A stretch of DNA of 8,973 nucleotides, taken from Alphaproteobacteria bacterium. Lineage in GTDB: Bacteria; Pseudomonadota; Alphaproteobacteria; Rickettsiales; UBA3002. Below the pieces are notes generated by a model that was not told the origin of the DNA, did not search any database, and saw only the letters and a program-made list of their open reading frames with translations. The stretch is from assembly GCA_021732545.1 (NCBI GenBank), contig JAKFUW010000163.1, positions 1 to 8,973 of the forward strand, given 5' to 3'. Of this stretch, positions 1-6,956 are shown piece by piece (the stretch's first letter is position 1; each line of letters starts with the position of its first letter). The position numbers and the translations under genes are program-made.

Positions 1-209
1 GCGAGGCTTTCCACGATTACATTCTGCGCTTTCATGGCATCGAGATAGGCTTGCCAAAATGCATCGCGAGTGGTGGGATTTTCCAGCCCTTCCACCACGC
101 ACTCAATTTCGCCGCAGATGCGAACGCTAAATCCGAATTCGGATTGAATGCGGCGGGTGATAACCTGGATGAGCCTAGAATAATCATTAGGTTTTGGCAG
201 TGTTATCAT
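1..209 (-). CDS. Partial unrecognised protein, N-terminal 69 residues
   Basis: An open minus-strand frame starts with ATG at 209 and runs without a stop to the window edge, so the C-terminal part is missing. It begins MITLPKPNDYSRLIQVITRR and continues with a mixed, soluble-looking sequence that includes SVRICGEIECVVEGLE and DAFWQAYLDAM. There is no signal peptide or membrane segment. An in-frame TGA lies four codons upstream, so the start is ATG 209 or the TTG two codons before it. No good Shine-Dalgarno sequence is visible. It lies downstream of trxA in the same direction but is separated from it by a palindromic element. In many alphaproteobacteria folC follows trxA, but this N-terminus does not look like FolC. 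I do not recognise the family. The protein-like composition and the absence of stops are the only support. Confidence 0.5.
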   Translation of the reverse strand, partial: MITLPKPNDYSRLIQVITRRIQSEFGFSVRICGEIECVVEGLENPTTRDAFWQAYLDAMKAQNVIVESL

Positions 210-225
210 GTTCAAATTTCACGCC

Positions 226-315
226 GTCATTGCGAGGCGCTTCTTGCGACGAAGCAATCCATTAAGATGGAAATATAACGGTGGATTGCCACGCTGCTTC
301 GCAGCTCGCAATGAC
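226..315. repeat. Palindromic dispersed-repeat-like element A
   Basis: Perfect 11-bp terminal inverted repeats, GTCATTGCGAG (226-236) and CTCGCAATGAC (305-315), enclose a second inverted pair, GCAATCCA (254-261) and TGGATTGC (282-289). The loop between them is about 20 bp. The right half also holds a small perfect hairpin, GCTGC-TTC-GCAGC (293-305), so the transcript could fold as a long stem with a side hairpin. From memory, this sequence type is a widespread small dispersed palindrome in bacterial genomes. It is often mis-annotated because it translates as CEALLATKQSI-like peptides. It lies between the trxA stop and the start of the partial gene. Neither strand shows a U-tract in the right place for an intrinsic terminator. 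Confidence 0.85.
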
Positions 316-321
316 AAAAAA

Positions 322-648
322 CTAAGCAGCAACGACCGATTCAATCCATTCCACCAATTTGCTTTTGGGCATGGAGCCTACTTTGGTAGCAACCGCTTGG
401 CCGTCTTTGAACACCATCAAAGTGGGGATGCCGCGCACACCATATTTTTGAGGTGTATCGGGGTTTTCATCGATATTGACTTTCGCCACCGTCACTTTGT
501 CCGACATTTCGGTCGCGATTTCATCGAGAATGGGAGAAAGCTGCTTGCACGGGCCGCACCATTCCGCCCAGAAATCAACTAAAATCATGCCCGTACCTTT
601 GAGCACGTCTTTTTCAAAATCACCATCGCTTACATGTTTACTGCTCAT
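322..648 (-). CDS. trxA: Thioredoxin (TrxA)
   Basis: A 108-residue cytoplasmic dithiol-disulfide oxidoreductase that reduces protein disulfides and is itself recycled by thioredoxin reductase. The frame shows VDFWAEWCGPCK with redox cysteines C31 and C34, followed by VAKVNIDENP. The cis-proline loop RGIPTLMVF has P75, and KVGSMPKSKL follows. This matches the classical thioredoxin fold in order, spacing and length (E. coli Trx is 108 aa after Met removal). The frame is open to an ATG at 669, but I chose ATG 648 because a GAGGA Shine-Dalgarno sequence sits just upstream and family members start near this residue. It lies 48 bp downstream of addA in the same direction. addB-addA-trxA is a common alphaproteobacterial order, so co-transcription with addA is likely. 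The stop is TAG at 322-324. Confidence 0.97.
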   Translation of the reverse strand: MSSKHVSDGDFEKDVLKGTGMILVDFWAEWCGPCKQLSPILDEIATEMSDKVTVAKVNIDENPDTPQKYGVRGIPTLMVFKDGQAVATKVGSMPKSKLVEWIESVVAA

Positions 649-652
649 ATGA

Positions 653-657
653 TCCTC
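653..657 (-). promoter_or_regulatory. Ribosome binding site deciding the trxA start
   Basis: On the minus strand GAGGA is followed by TCAT and then ATG (648). This purine-rich site is the strongest on the minus strand of the window and favours ATG 648 over the in-frame ATG at 669, which would place the site inside the coding region. Confidence 0.75.
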
Positions 658-696
658 ATTTTTTATCACAGGTTATTATTACTGCAAAAGATAAGC

Positions 697-3393
697 CTAG
701 CTGGCAATCGAGTCAAGCCCACTGACGAGCGAATCAGGAAACGCTGTGTTATTATCTATCAACGACTCCAACAATGGATACCAACTGTTTTTTGACCATT
801 CATCGCGCGCCAATGCCCCCGCAATATGCAATTCGTCGCGCGCGCGAGTGAGCGCCACATAAAGCAAGCGATACTCTTCCTGCTCGCTTAAATGCTTTTG
901 GTTGGCTTTAAGTGCCTCAATCTTCAACGGCACATCTGCGCCAGATGGCATCACATAACACACCGTTTTCCCATTATGCCAATCGAGCAGCAGTGCATCG
1001 GCGTGCGGTGCGCCTTTGTTGATCATCGGGATAATCACAATCGGCGCTTCCAGCCCTTTGGCGGCGTGAATCGTCATGGTGCGCACGCCGTTTGCGCCAT
1101 CCACCAATTCGCGTTTGGTCTGAAAATGTTGCGTCTGCATCCACGCCACAAATTGCTGCAACACCGGCGTGTGCTGCGATTCAAACAAGAGGGCTTGCTC
1201 GAGTAATTCCTCGCAGATATCGTGCGTTTCCATGCCAAAATGCGCCGTGAGCGCGTGCAATCCGCCTTCATCGAACAATAAAAAATGAATCCACTCAAAG
1301 GGTTTTAGTGCGCGTGATTGCTCATAAAACCGTTCTAATTTTGCGCAAACAGCATGATCGCTGGCACGCAATCGCTGCCACAACGAATCATCACCGCGAT
1401 TGTGCGCGAGCTCACACAATGCGTCTTCATTCCACTCAAACCACGGCCCTTTTAGCACCGTTGCCAGAGTCAAATCATCGCCTTGTAGCAAGCACCACTG
1501 CGCGATGGCGAGGATGTCTTGCACCGCCAGATGGTCGGTCAGTGCAATGCGGTCAGCCCCCGCCACCGCCACACCGCGCAGCAATAAATGGCGATTGATT
1601 TTGGATGCCAGCGGCGCGCGCGTTCGCAGCAAAATCATGATATCACTGGGCACAATCGGGCGGTTTTCCGATTCCAACATACGCCCTTCATGCAGCCACC
1701 CCGCCACATTATCTGCAATCTGCGAGGCCAGCGCCTCATTGGCATCATAGGGCTGATAATTTGGCGCGGTGACATCCCAGGGTTTGAGCAACTCAGGCTT
1801 TTGCACCTGCACCACTGGCCACAATGAAACATTGCCCGCACAATTACGATACAACTCATGTACCACGCGCTCCTGACCGATGGCAGCAGCCACGTGCGGC
1901 AATGCGCACACCGCATCCACCAAACCCAGCACCGCTTTGGATGAACGGAACGATTGCGCAAGCGAAAGCTCGGCAAAGGCTTGCCCGCTTTGCTCAAACC
2001 ACGATTTAAAATAGTGCTGCATGGCGGCGAACGCGTGCGGGTCGGCACCTTGAAATTTGAAGATGGATTGTTTTGGGTCGCCCACAACAAACAAGCTGCG
2101 CGGCGCATCCAGCGTGGCATCGGGCACCATCAATTCTTGCGTGAGCAAGCGTACCAACTGCCATTGCTCAGGCGAGGTATCCTGAGCTTCATCGACCAAC
2201 AAATGGCGGATGGAATGGCCAAGCTTCACCATCACCCACTCGCACATGCCCGATGTTGAGAGTAACTTGAGTGTGTCGGCAATTAGATCGTCATAATCAT
2301 GCAGGCCACGCGAGGATTTAAGATCACGATAAAATTCGAGAATGGATGCCGCAACTCGCAATACCGATTGCGTAAATTGTGCCACATCGAGCGCGGCAAA
2401 TTGATCATAGGTAGCATAAATTGCGTGCTGAAAACGCAGCAACACATCAGTATGATCGGGATGCTTTTTGGCGAAACTTTCCGTGCAGACCGCGCGGATG
2501 GTTTTGGGCTCGCCTTGCGCGGTTAAAAAACTTTTTGATAGGGTTTTAAACGCCGAAGCGTCACCTGATGATTCCAGCCAATCATTCACGCTTTTTGCCA
2601 GTGCATCAATGGTTTTTCCGCCCATGGCATGCAGCGCCGCTATTGTATCATGCAAGCCATCTTCGAGCGCCGCAGTGGAGTGTTTGAACGCATGCACAAT
2701 GCTGCTTGGTGTGTCAGTTTGTGCCACGCCCAACCCATCATAGATCAAAGCAAGCAGCGCACTTTCATCAAACACACCATCGGTTAAATTTCGCAGCAAC
2801 AGATGTTGCCGCGTCATTTCCTGAAACAAGGATTGCACCGTGGAATCGGCCATGCGCGATGCCAGATGATGCACCGCGTGGCGCAACGCCTCATCGCTGC
2901 CCGAGTCGCTTGCAGCCAGCAACAACCGCCGATGCGCTTCGTTTAAAAGCTCCATCCGCGTGCGATCATCCATCACCTGCGGTGCGGCAACCAGCCCTGC
3001 TTCGTGCGGAAAACGCGAGAGCAACGATTGGCAAAAAGCATGGATGGTTTGAATCTTCACGCCCTCCACCGATTCGAGCAAGGTGGCAAGCAGGGTTCGG
3101 GCGCGCTGAATCTCAATAGGGCTGGGCTGCGTACCTAAAAGCGCATGAAGCGATTTTTGTAACTCCAGATCATCCTGCGCGCTCCATTTGGCAAGCTCTT
3201 TCTGGATGCGAATTTGCATCTCCATCGCGGCGGCTTTGGTGTAGGTCAGGCACAAAATACTAGAGGGTGCATCGCCTCGCAGCACTATGCGCAGCACGCG
3301 ATCCACCAACACTTTGGTTTTACCCGTGCCCGCGCTGGCACTCAGCCACACAGACAAAGACGGATCGGCACTGATAAATTGGGCAGAGGTCAT
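697..3393 (-). CDS. addA: AddA, helicase subunit of AddAB, lacking the nuclease domain
   Basis: AddA is the UvrD-like 3'-5' helicase subunit of the AddAB helicase-nuclease, which resects double-strand breaks and supports RecA loading. The 898-residue protein carries a full set of SF1A motifs: Walker A SASAGTGKT (18-26), motif Ia CLTYTKAAAMEM (48-59), QTIHAFCQSLLSRF (115-128), the AddA signature HDYDDLIADTLKLL (365-378), Walker B LLVDEAQDTS (398-407), motif III VVGDPKQSIFKFQG (436-449), motif IV QSFRS (480-484), motif V TIHAAKGLEAP (774-784) and motif VI LLYVALTRARDELH (843-856). It ends only 42 residues after motif VI. Usual AddA proteins run about 1100-1200 aa and end in a PD-(D/E)XK nuclease with a DYK-type core, which is absent here. 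Only 27 bp separate its TAG from the trxA frame, so no remnant is hidden there. An in-frame TAA eight codons upstream supports ATG 3393. The Shine-Dalgarno is weak (GAGTG). Confidence 0.95.
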   Translation of the reverse strand: MTSAQFISADPSLSVWLSASAGTGKTKVLVDRVLRIVLRGDAPSSILCLTYTKAAAMEMQIRIQKELAKWSAQDDLELQKSLHALLGTQPSPIEIQRARTLLATLLESVEGVKIQTIHAFCQSLLSRFPHEAGLVAAPQVMDDRTRMELLNEAHRRLLLAASDSGSDEALRHAVHHLASRMADSTVQSLFQEMTRQHLLLRNLTDGVFDESALLALIYDGLGVAQTDTPSSIVHAFKHSTAALEDGLHDTIAALHAMGGKTIDALAKSVNDWLESSGDASAFKTLSKSFLTAQGEPKTIRAVCTESFAKKHPDHTDVLLRFQHAIYATYDQFAALDVAQFTQSVLRVAASILEFYRDLKSSRGLHDYDDLIADTLKLLSTSGMCEWVMVKLGHSIRHLLVDEAQDTSPEQWQLVRLLTQELMVPDATLDAPRSLFVVGDPKQSIFKFQGADPHAFAAMQHYFKSWFEQSGQAFAELSLAQSFRSSKAVLGLVDAVCALPHVAAAIGQERVVHELYRNCAGNVSLWPVVQVQKPELLKPWDVTAPNYQPYDANEALASQIADNVAGWLHEGRMLESENRPIVPSDIMILLRTRAPLASKINRHLLLRGVAVAGADRIALTDHLAVQDILAIAQWCLLQGDDLTLATVLKGPWFEWNEDALCELAHNRGDDSLWQRLRASDHAVCAKLERFYEQSRALKPFEWIHFLLFDEGGLHALTAHFGMETHDICEELLEQALLFESQHTPVLQQFVAWMQTQHFQTKRELVDGANGVRTMTIHAAKGLEAPIVIIPMINKGAPHADALLLDWHNGKTVCYVMPSGADVPLKIEALKANQKHLSEQEEYRLLYVALTRARDELHIAGALARDEWSKNSWYPLLESLIDNNTAFPDSLVSGLDSIAS

Positions 3394-3447
3394 GCACTCA
3401 GTGATCGACGCTATTTAGATAAAATACAAGACAAATTGCGGCTTTCA

Positions 3448-3462
3448 TTAAAGGAAACTTAA
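3448..3462 (+). promoter_or_regulatory. Perfect CtrA-type box TTAA-N7-TTAA
   Basis: TTAA (3448-3451), seven bases, then TTAA (3459-3462) is an exact match to the consensus binding site of the cell-cycle response regulator CtrA. It ends 11 bp before a consensus -10 (3474-3479), so it covers the -35 region. This is the usual arrangement at promoters that CtrA activates. No separate good -35 hexamer is present, as expected when an activator replaces it. The site also lies 54 bp upstream of the divergent addA start and might affect that gene. Binding is inferred. Confidence 0.65.
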
Positions 3463-3463
3463 A

Positions 3464-3468
3464 GAGTC
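3464..3468. promoter_or_regulatory. GANTC (CcrM-type methylation) site inside the rcdA promoter
   Basis: GAGTC lies in the spacer between the CtrA-type box and the -10. In alphaproteobacteria GANTC is methylated by CcrM, and sites within promoters can couple expression to replication, often through GcrA. A single 5-bp site can occur by chance, so a regulatory role is only suggested. Confidence 0.35.
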
Positions 3469-3473
3469 ATGGC

Positions 3474-3479
3474 TATAAT
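3474..3479 (+). promoter_or_regulatory. -10 element of the rcdA promoter
   Basis: TATAAT is a perfect sigma-70-type -10 hexamer. It predicts a start of transcription near 3486, just ahead of the ribosome binding site (3490-3494), giving a very short leader of about 17 nt. The upstream CtrA-type box takes the place of a -35. Confidence 0.6.
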
Positions 3480-3489
3480 AATAAAAAAT

Positions 3490-3494
3490 AGGAG
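3490..3494 (+). promoter_or_regulatory. Ribosome binding site of rcdA
   Basis: AGGAG lies 8 nt before ATG 3503. It fixes this start over the internal ATGs at 3548 and 3572. Confidence 0.75.
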
Positions 3495-3502
3495 CAAGCA
3501 AC

Positions 3503-3961
3503 ATGATTGAATATGCAGTGGCAAAAAATAACCCTAATTTGCTATTTATGCCAAAATTATTCCATGAAACCATGGATATCATCTTTGATTCTTATGAGTT
3601 TTTCCAGATTCAAGACGCGATGGATGATGGCCGCATGTCGCCGCACATGCGCAGTTTAATTTCCAATGAAATGTCGCGCATCACCATGCGCTTAACCAGC
3701 GTGATGGCGTGGCTGATGGCGCGCAAAGCCGTGACATCGGGGCAAATCAGCGATGAGCAAGCTCGCGCCGAATATCGCATTGATGGCGTGGATCAATGCC
3801 TGGGGCGCAACCGCGAGATGGAAGCGCTGCTGCCCGAATATATGATTGATCTGCTCGATAAAAGCCACCGCTTGTATGAGCGCGTGTGGCGGCTGGATCG
3901 CGATTTATATGAGAGTGAGCGCGAGCGCGATAGCAAACCGTCATCGCCTAGTTGGCATTGA
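3503..3961 (+). CDS. rcdA: RcdA-like protein (DUF1465), regulator of CtrA degradation
   Basis: In Caulobacter, RcdA is a small helical adaptor that works with CpdR and PopA to bring substrates such as CtrA to the ClpXP protease at the cell pole. This 152-residue protein fits the family in length and pattern. Residues 18-40 (KLFHETMDIIFDSYEFF start) form helix 1. The stretch EMSRITMRLTSVMAWLMARK followed by AVTSGQISDEQA (about 56-86) matches the RcdA core 'MRLTxRLMxxxSWLLxRRAVxxGE'. LLDKSHRLYERVWRLDRDLY (about 117-136) matches the third helix motif 'LxxxSxxLYxRVxRLD'. A short charged tail rich in Glu/Arg and Ser ends the protein. I identified it from memory of the family pattern, without a search. 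The strong RBS and -10 upstream support ATG 3503. It is divergent from addA and convergent with addB, so it is transcribed alone and splits the usual addB-addA pair. Confidence 0.85.
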   Translation: MIEYAVAKNNPNLLFMPKLFHETMDIIFDSYEFFQIQDAMDDGRMSPHMRSLISNEMSRITMRLTSVMAWLMARKAVTSGQISDEQARAEYRIDGVDQCLGRNREMEALLPEYMIDLLDKSHRLYERVWRLDRDLYESERERDSKPSSPSWH

Positions 3962-4012
3962 GGGTTTGGTTAATTACATTGGGTTTACTTTAAAATTTCC
4001 CACTCAGTTGCT

Positions 4013-4122
4013 TGTCACCCCGCACATTCCATGAGCGGTTGCGCTTAGCGCAGAGCGAATGGAAGAGTTGCGGGGTCTCCAACTGCCTCTGCCAGACCCC
4101 GCGTACTGCGTGCGGGGTGACA
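4013..4122. repeat. Palindromic dispersed-repeat-like element B
   Basis: Perfect 12-bp terminal inverted repeats, TGTCACCCCGCA (4013-4024) and TGCGGGGTGACA (4111-4122), bound a 110-bp element. Inside are a hairpin TGCGC-TTA-GCGCA (4040-4052), a flanking pair TTCCA/TGGAA (4027-4031 and 4060-4064), and a 9-bp stem GCGGGGTCT/AGACCCCGC (4070-4078 and 4094-4102) with a 15-nt loop. The ACCCCGC core therefore occurs four times in alternating orientation. The element fills the junction between convergent rcdA and addB and ends 10 bp from the addB stop. It could act as a two-way transcription barrier, although no T-tract follows either arm. It is unrelated in sequence to element A, apart from the shared GTCA in the terminal repeats. 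Confidence 0.85.
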
Positions 4123-4132
4123 GACTAAAAAC

Positions 4133-6910
4133 CTAAACCAGCCACTCTCTTGCGCGCTGTAAATGTTCGTAATCATTATAGGCGGGGGGTTTCATCGGCT
4201 GCGGGATGGCATAAAAGGGCGTTTGCTCGCCCAGATAACGATTTAACATCACCTCAATGCCTTGCGCATATTCATCAATCAACGCCGAAATATCCTTGTG
4301 TAAAACAACGGTTTTGGGCTCTGAAAATCCGGTTCCAAGCGGCCAATAGGCTAATGCATCCACAACCCCGCCGCACGATTGCTGCACCATCCACGCGGCC
4401 AACGGCAACTGACACGCAAAGCCCGATGTAACCTCGCTTGCTGAAGGCGAACTTCCCGCTTTATAATCGACAATGGCGTGATGATTGGCTGGCGTTGCAC
4501 TTTGCCTATCAATCCGCCCGCGCAACGCCCACGCACCAAGCGACACCTCATGCGCTTGCTCCACCAACACATTCGGATATTGCGCGCGATGTTCGCGCTC
4601 GAGCTTGACCATCCATTTGGCAAGCTGAGCCAGACGCGGCATCCACATCAGCGCCACTTGCGGATAATCATCAAACTGCGCGAGCACCTGTTTGGCGATG
4701 GCGATGAACGCGGTTTCATTTAGCTGCGTAGCATCATGATTCACGCGAACTGCAAATTTTTCCAACACTGTGTGAATCAGGCTGCCGCGCTCTTTGGCAT
4801 CGAGCGGTGCATCGAGTGGATCAAGCGGGATAAGCTTTAAAATATGGCGCGCATAGATGGCATAAGGATCGCGCAGCAATTGATCAATATGGGATATGGA
4901 AAGGCGCTTCGGGCGGAACTCTATCGGCGGATTGGGCGCGGGAGGCACGGCGAAAAGCCGCGCAGGCGTTGGCTCTGGTTCATACGTCACGGGCTGCATC
5001 ACACCGCTACTGCCGCACGATTCCAGCCGTTTTATCCAGCGGCTTGGAAGTATCGCCGAGCCGCCCACTCTGCACGCGCGGGTATAAAACACCTCGCTCG
5101 CATGCGATAACATATAAAAATCGTGCGCCGATTGACCGATGGCAAGTTCGCGCGCGGGTAGCCCAACTTTTTGGCGCATGGCATCGTTTAACCACAGGCC
5201 AGCGCTTGCATCTTGCGGCCATGAGCCTTCATTAAGCCCCGCTAATATCACACGATCAGCGGTGATTAACCGCGCCTCAATCGGCGATACTAGTTGCACG
5301 CGTGCATCGAGCAACGATGGCTCGATGGTTTTGATCTGCCCCAGCAACTGCCGCAGCACCGATGAATAGCTGGTGGTTTCAATCGGCGGCAGAAGCTTTA
5401 GCGCATTCGAAATATCCTCTTGCGCGGCATCATCGATGTTCAATAACCCTAATTGCGCTGCGCACGCCAGATGCGCATTCCACATTTCCTCAGGCGAGGA
5501 TTTACTGCGCGAGGCAAGGTTTATCCAAGGCTCCAGTGCGGTGATATGTGTCTCTATCCACGCGCTTTGATCATCGGATAACGCATCTGAGGTCGCCATC
5601 ATTTTCAGCCGTTTGATCGCGCTGCTCTTGCGCTGCAATCCGCGAAGCTGCGTGGTTTCAAAGGTGTAAAGCAACGCACGAATCGGCGCGGAGCATTCCA
5701 TCATTTTCAACACCGCCAACAACGCCACGCTGCTATTTGGCTGCTGCAATAGATCGGCCAGCACCAGCAAACCGACTGCTTTGGTGCTGCTCACCAGCGG
5801 CTCGCTTTGCGTATTATTAAACGGAATTTTCATCTGTTTGAGCGTGACACTCAAGCGCCTGAGCAACACATCATCGGGCGTGATTACGGCAACTTTTTTA
5901 TCGGTATCGCGCACTAGTTGCGCAATCGCCTGCACCTCCTGCCATTCATTCGCCGCTTGCACCAACCCAAACAGCGGCATATCGGGCGCGGCAATCGCAT
6001 GGTGCGCCCAAACATTCGTGCACGCCGCAGGAAGCATCGCATGATGCAGCCACGCGGATTGAGGCGACACATTGCCCTGCCCTATCACTTTCACCGCGTG
6101 CCGCTCTACCCCCAACGCCTCAAGCAAGCGCTTGGCGCCGCATTGCGGGTGAGTGGGTTCAATCTGTTGCCACACCTCATCGGCGCACGCGCTATCTAAC
6201 CCTGCAATAATCACCTCTGCGCGCGGCAATTGTGCGACCACTTTCAACAAGCGTTTGGTGGCAGCTTGCGTGCCCATCGACCCCGCAATAATCACGCCAT
6301 GAGCGGGCGGCGCGGCTTGCCAGCAATCGCTTAGATAATGGAGCCATTGATGATGCATCTCGGCGATGGAAACCACGCCATGCGTGGCTGAATATCGGCT
6401 CCACCAGCGCGCAATGTGATTGACTCCTTGCAGGCTTTGTTGCCAATGCCCCGCAAAACGCTCCGATTCAATGGCAGCCAGCGCCGAATAAGGAATCTGT
6501 TCGCGCTCAAATTCATCTAAAAAAGCGATCATCTCACGCGCCATACGCGCCGCCTGATCGATGCTCATCTCGAGCCCGAGCGTGGCACGCACGCGCCACA
6601 GCTCATAGGTGGCGAGCATCAACCGCTGACCATTGCTGATGGCGCGCGCCGTGGGTGGCGGCAACTCAGACGCGATGGCGTTTTTATCAAGATCGCCCAG
6701 TGCAAAGATGTTTGGAACCGCTGCACCATTAGCGCCAAACGCATCGCGCAGCGCCATGCAACTGCGGCGATTTGGCAACAGCACCCACAGCGATTTCAAT
6801 GCGTTTTTGTCGTCGCCATAACCCGCAACAATATGGTTTAACAGCGTTTGATGAAACGGCAGGTGCGCGGGGATGGTGCTGATATGCTGCATGATACTGG
6901 CCGCCAACAT
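4133..6910 (-). CDS. addB: AddB, nuclease subunit of AddAB (alphaproteobacterial type)
   Basis: AddB is the RecC/UvrD-fold partner of AddA. It scans DNA for Chi-like sites and cuts the 5' strand. The 925-residue protein starts with a family-like STIPAHLPFHQTLL (11-24), and WVLLPNRRS (42-50) stands where a Walker A would be. No GKT/GKS is present, so this half is not a motor. VILAGLNEGSWPQ (554-566) is the conserved RecC-like segment. The C-terminal PD-(D/E)XK nuclease looks complete: RGSLIHTVLEKF (708-719, H713), RGRIDR (798-802 with D801), IVDYKAG (813-819, D815 and K817) and QLPLAAW (834-840). No Fe-S cysteine cluster is seen, as is usual for the alphaproteobacterial form. The length is somewhat below the usual ~1000 aa. 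TAG lies in frame four codons before ATG 6910. ATG 6892 (MQHISTIPAH) is an equally plausible start. Neither has a clear Shine-Dalgarno sequence. Confidence 0.94.
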   Translation of the reverse strand: MLAASIMQHISTIPAHLPFHQTLLNHIVAGYGDDKNALKSLWVLLPNRRSCMALRDAFGANGAAVPNIFALGDLDKNAIASELPPPTARAISNGQRLMLATYELWRVRATLGLEMSIDQAARMAREMIAFLDEFEREQIPYSALAAIESERFAGHWQQSLQGVNHIARWWSRYSATHGVVSIAEMHHQWLHYLSDCWQAAPPAHGVIIAGSMGTQAATKRLLKVVAQLPRAEVIIAGLDSACADEVWQQIEPTHPQCGAKRLLEALGVERHAVKVIGQGNVSPQSAWLHHAMLPAACTNVWAHHAIAAPDMPLFGLVQAANEWQEVQAIAQLVRDTDKKVAVITPDDVLLRRLSVTLKQMKIPFNNTQSEPLVSSTKAVGLLVLADLLQQPNSSVALLAVLKMMECSAPIRALLYTFETTQLRGLQRKSSAIKRLKMMATSDALSDDQSAWIETHITALEPWINLASRSKSSPEEMWNAHLACAAQLGLLNIDDAAQEDISNALKLLPPIETTSYSSVLRQLLGQIKTIEPSLLDARVQLVSPIEARLITADRVILAGLNEGSWPQDASAGLWLNDAMRQKVGLPARELAIGQSAHDFYMLSHASEVFYTRACRVGGSAILPSRWIKRLESCGSSGVMQPVTYEPEPTPARLFAVPPAPNPPIEFRPKRLSISHIDQLLRDPYAIYARHILKLIPLDPLDAPLDAKERGSLIHTVLEKFAVRVNHDATQLNETAFIAIAKQVLAQFDDYPQVALMWMPRLAQLAKWMVKLEREHRAQYPNVLVEQAHEVSLGAWALRGRIDRQSATPANHHAIVDYKAGSSPSASEVTSGFACQLPLAAWMVQQSCGGVVDALAYWPLGTGFSEPKTVVLHKDISALIDEYAQGIEVMLNRYLGEQTPFYAIPQPMKPPAYNDYEHLQRAREWLV

Positions 6911-6956
6911 CGGATTTTGCTAAAAGATTCAGGCTAAATGCGTTATAGATTATTTC
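6911..6956. promoter_or_regulatory. Short divergent promoter region between addB and the ATPase gene
   Basis: These 46 bp must serve both divergent genes. TATAGA (6944-6949) is a plausible plus-strand -10 and TATAAC (6947-6942 on the minus strand) overlaps it as a minus-strand candidate, so the two promoters may compete. No convincing -35 is present in either direction. A GATTC (GANTC) site lies at 6926-6930. Neither gene shows a Shine-Dalgarno sequence. The promoter calls are weak and rest on the -10-like hexamers and geometry only. Confidence 0.35.

Noticed and set aside
51..582. Two overlapping plus-strand open frames (51-278 and 208-582)
   Set aside because: They run antisense to the partial minus-strand gene and trxA, and their shared part is the translated element A (CEALLATKQSI-like), a well-known source of false proteins.
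649..669. Longer trxA start at ATG 669
   Set aside because: It would put the GAGGA ribosome site inside the coding region and adds seven residues not expected in the family.
4013..4122. Element B as a standard intrinsic terminator
   Set aside because: Strong hairpins are present, but no run of T follows the stem in either direction.
4133..4250. Missing Fe-S cysteines in AddB as an oddity
   Set aside because: The cluster is a feature of Bacillus-type AddB. The alphaproteobacterial type normally lacks it, so this is not unusual.
4133..6910. Many plus-strand frames of 60-90 codons opposite addB, and similar ones opposite addA
   Set aside because: They are shadows of the long, motif-supported minus-strand genes and have no ribosome sites or recognisable protein features.
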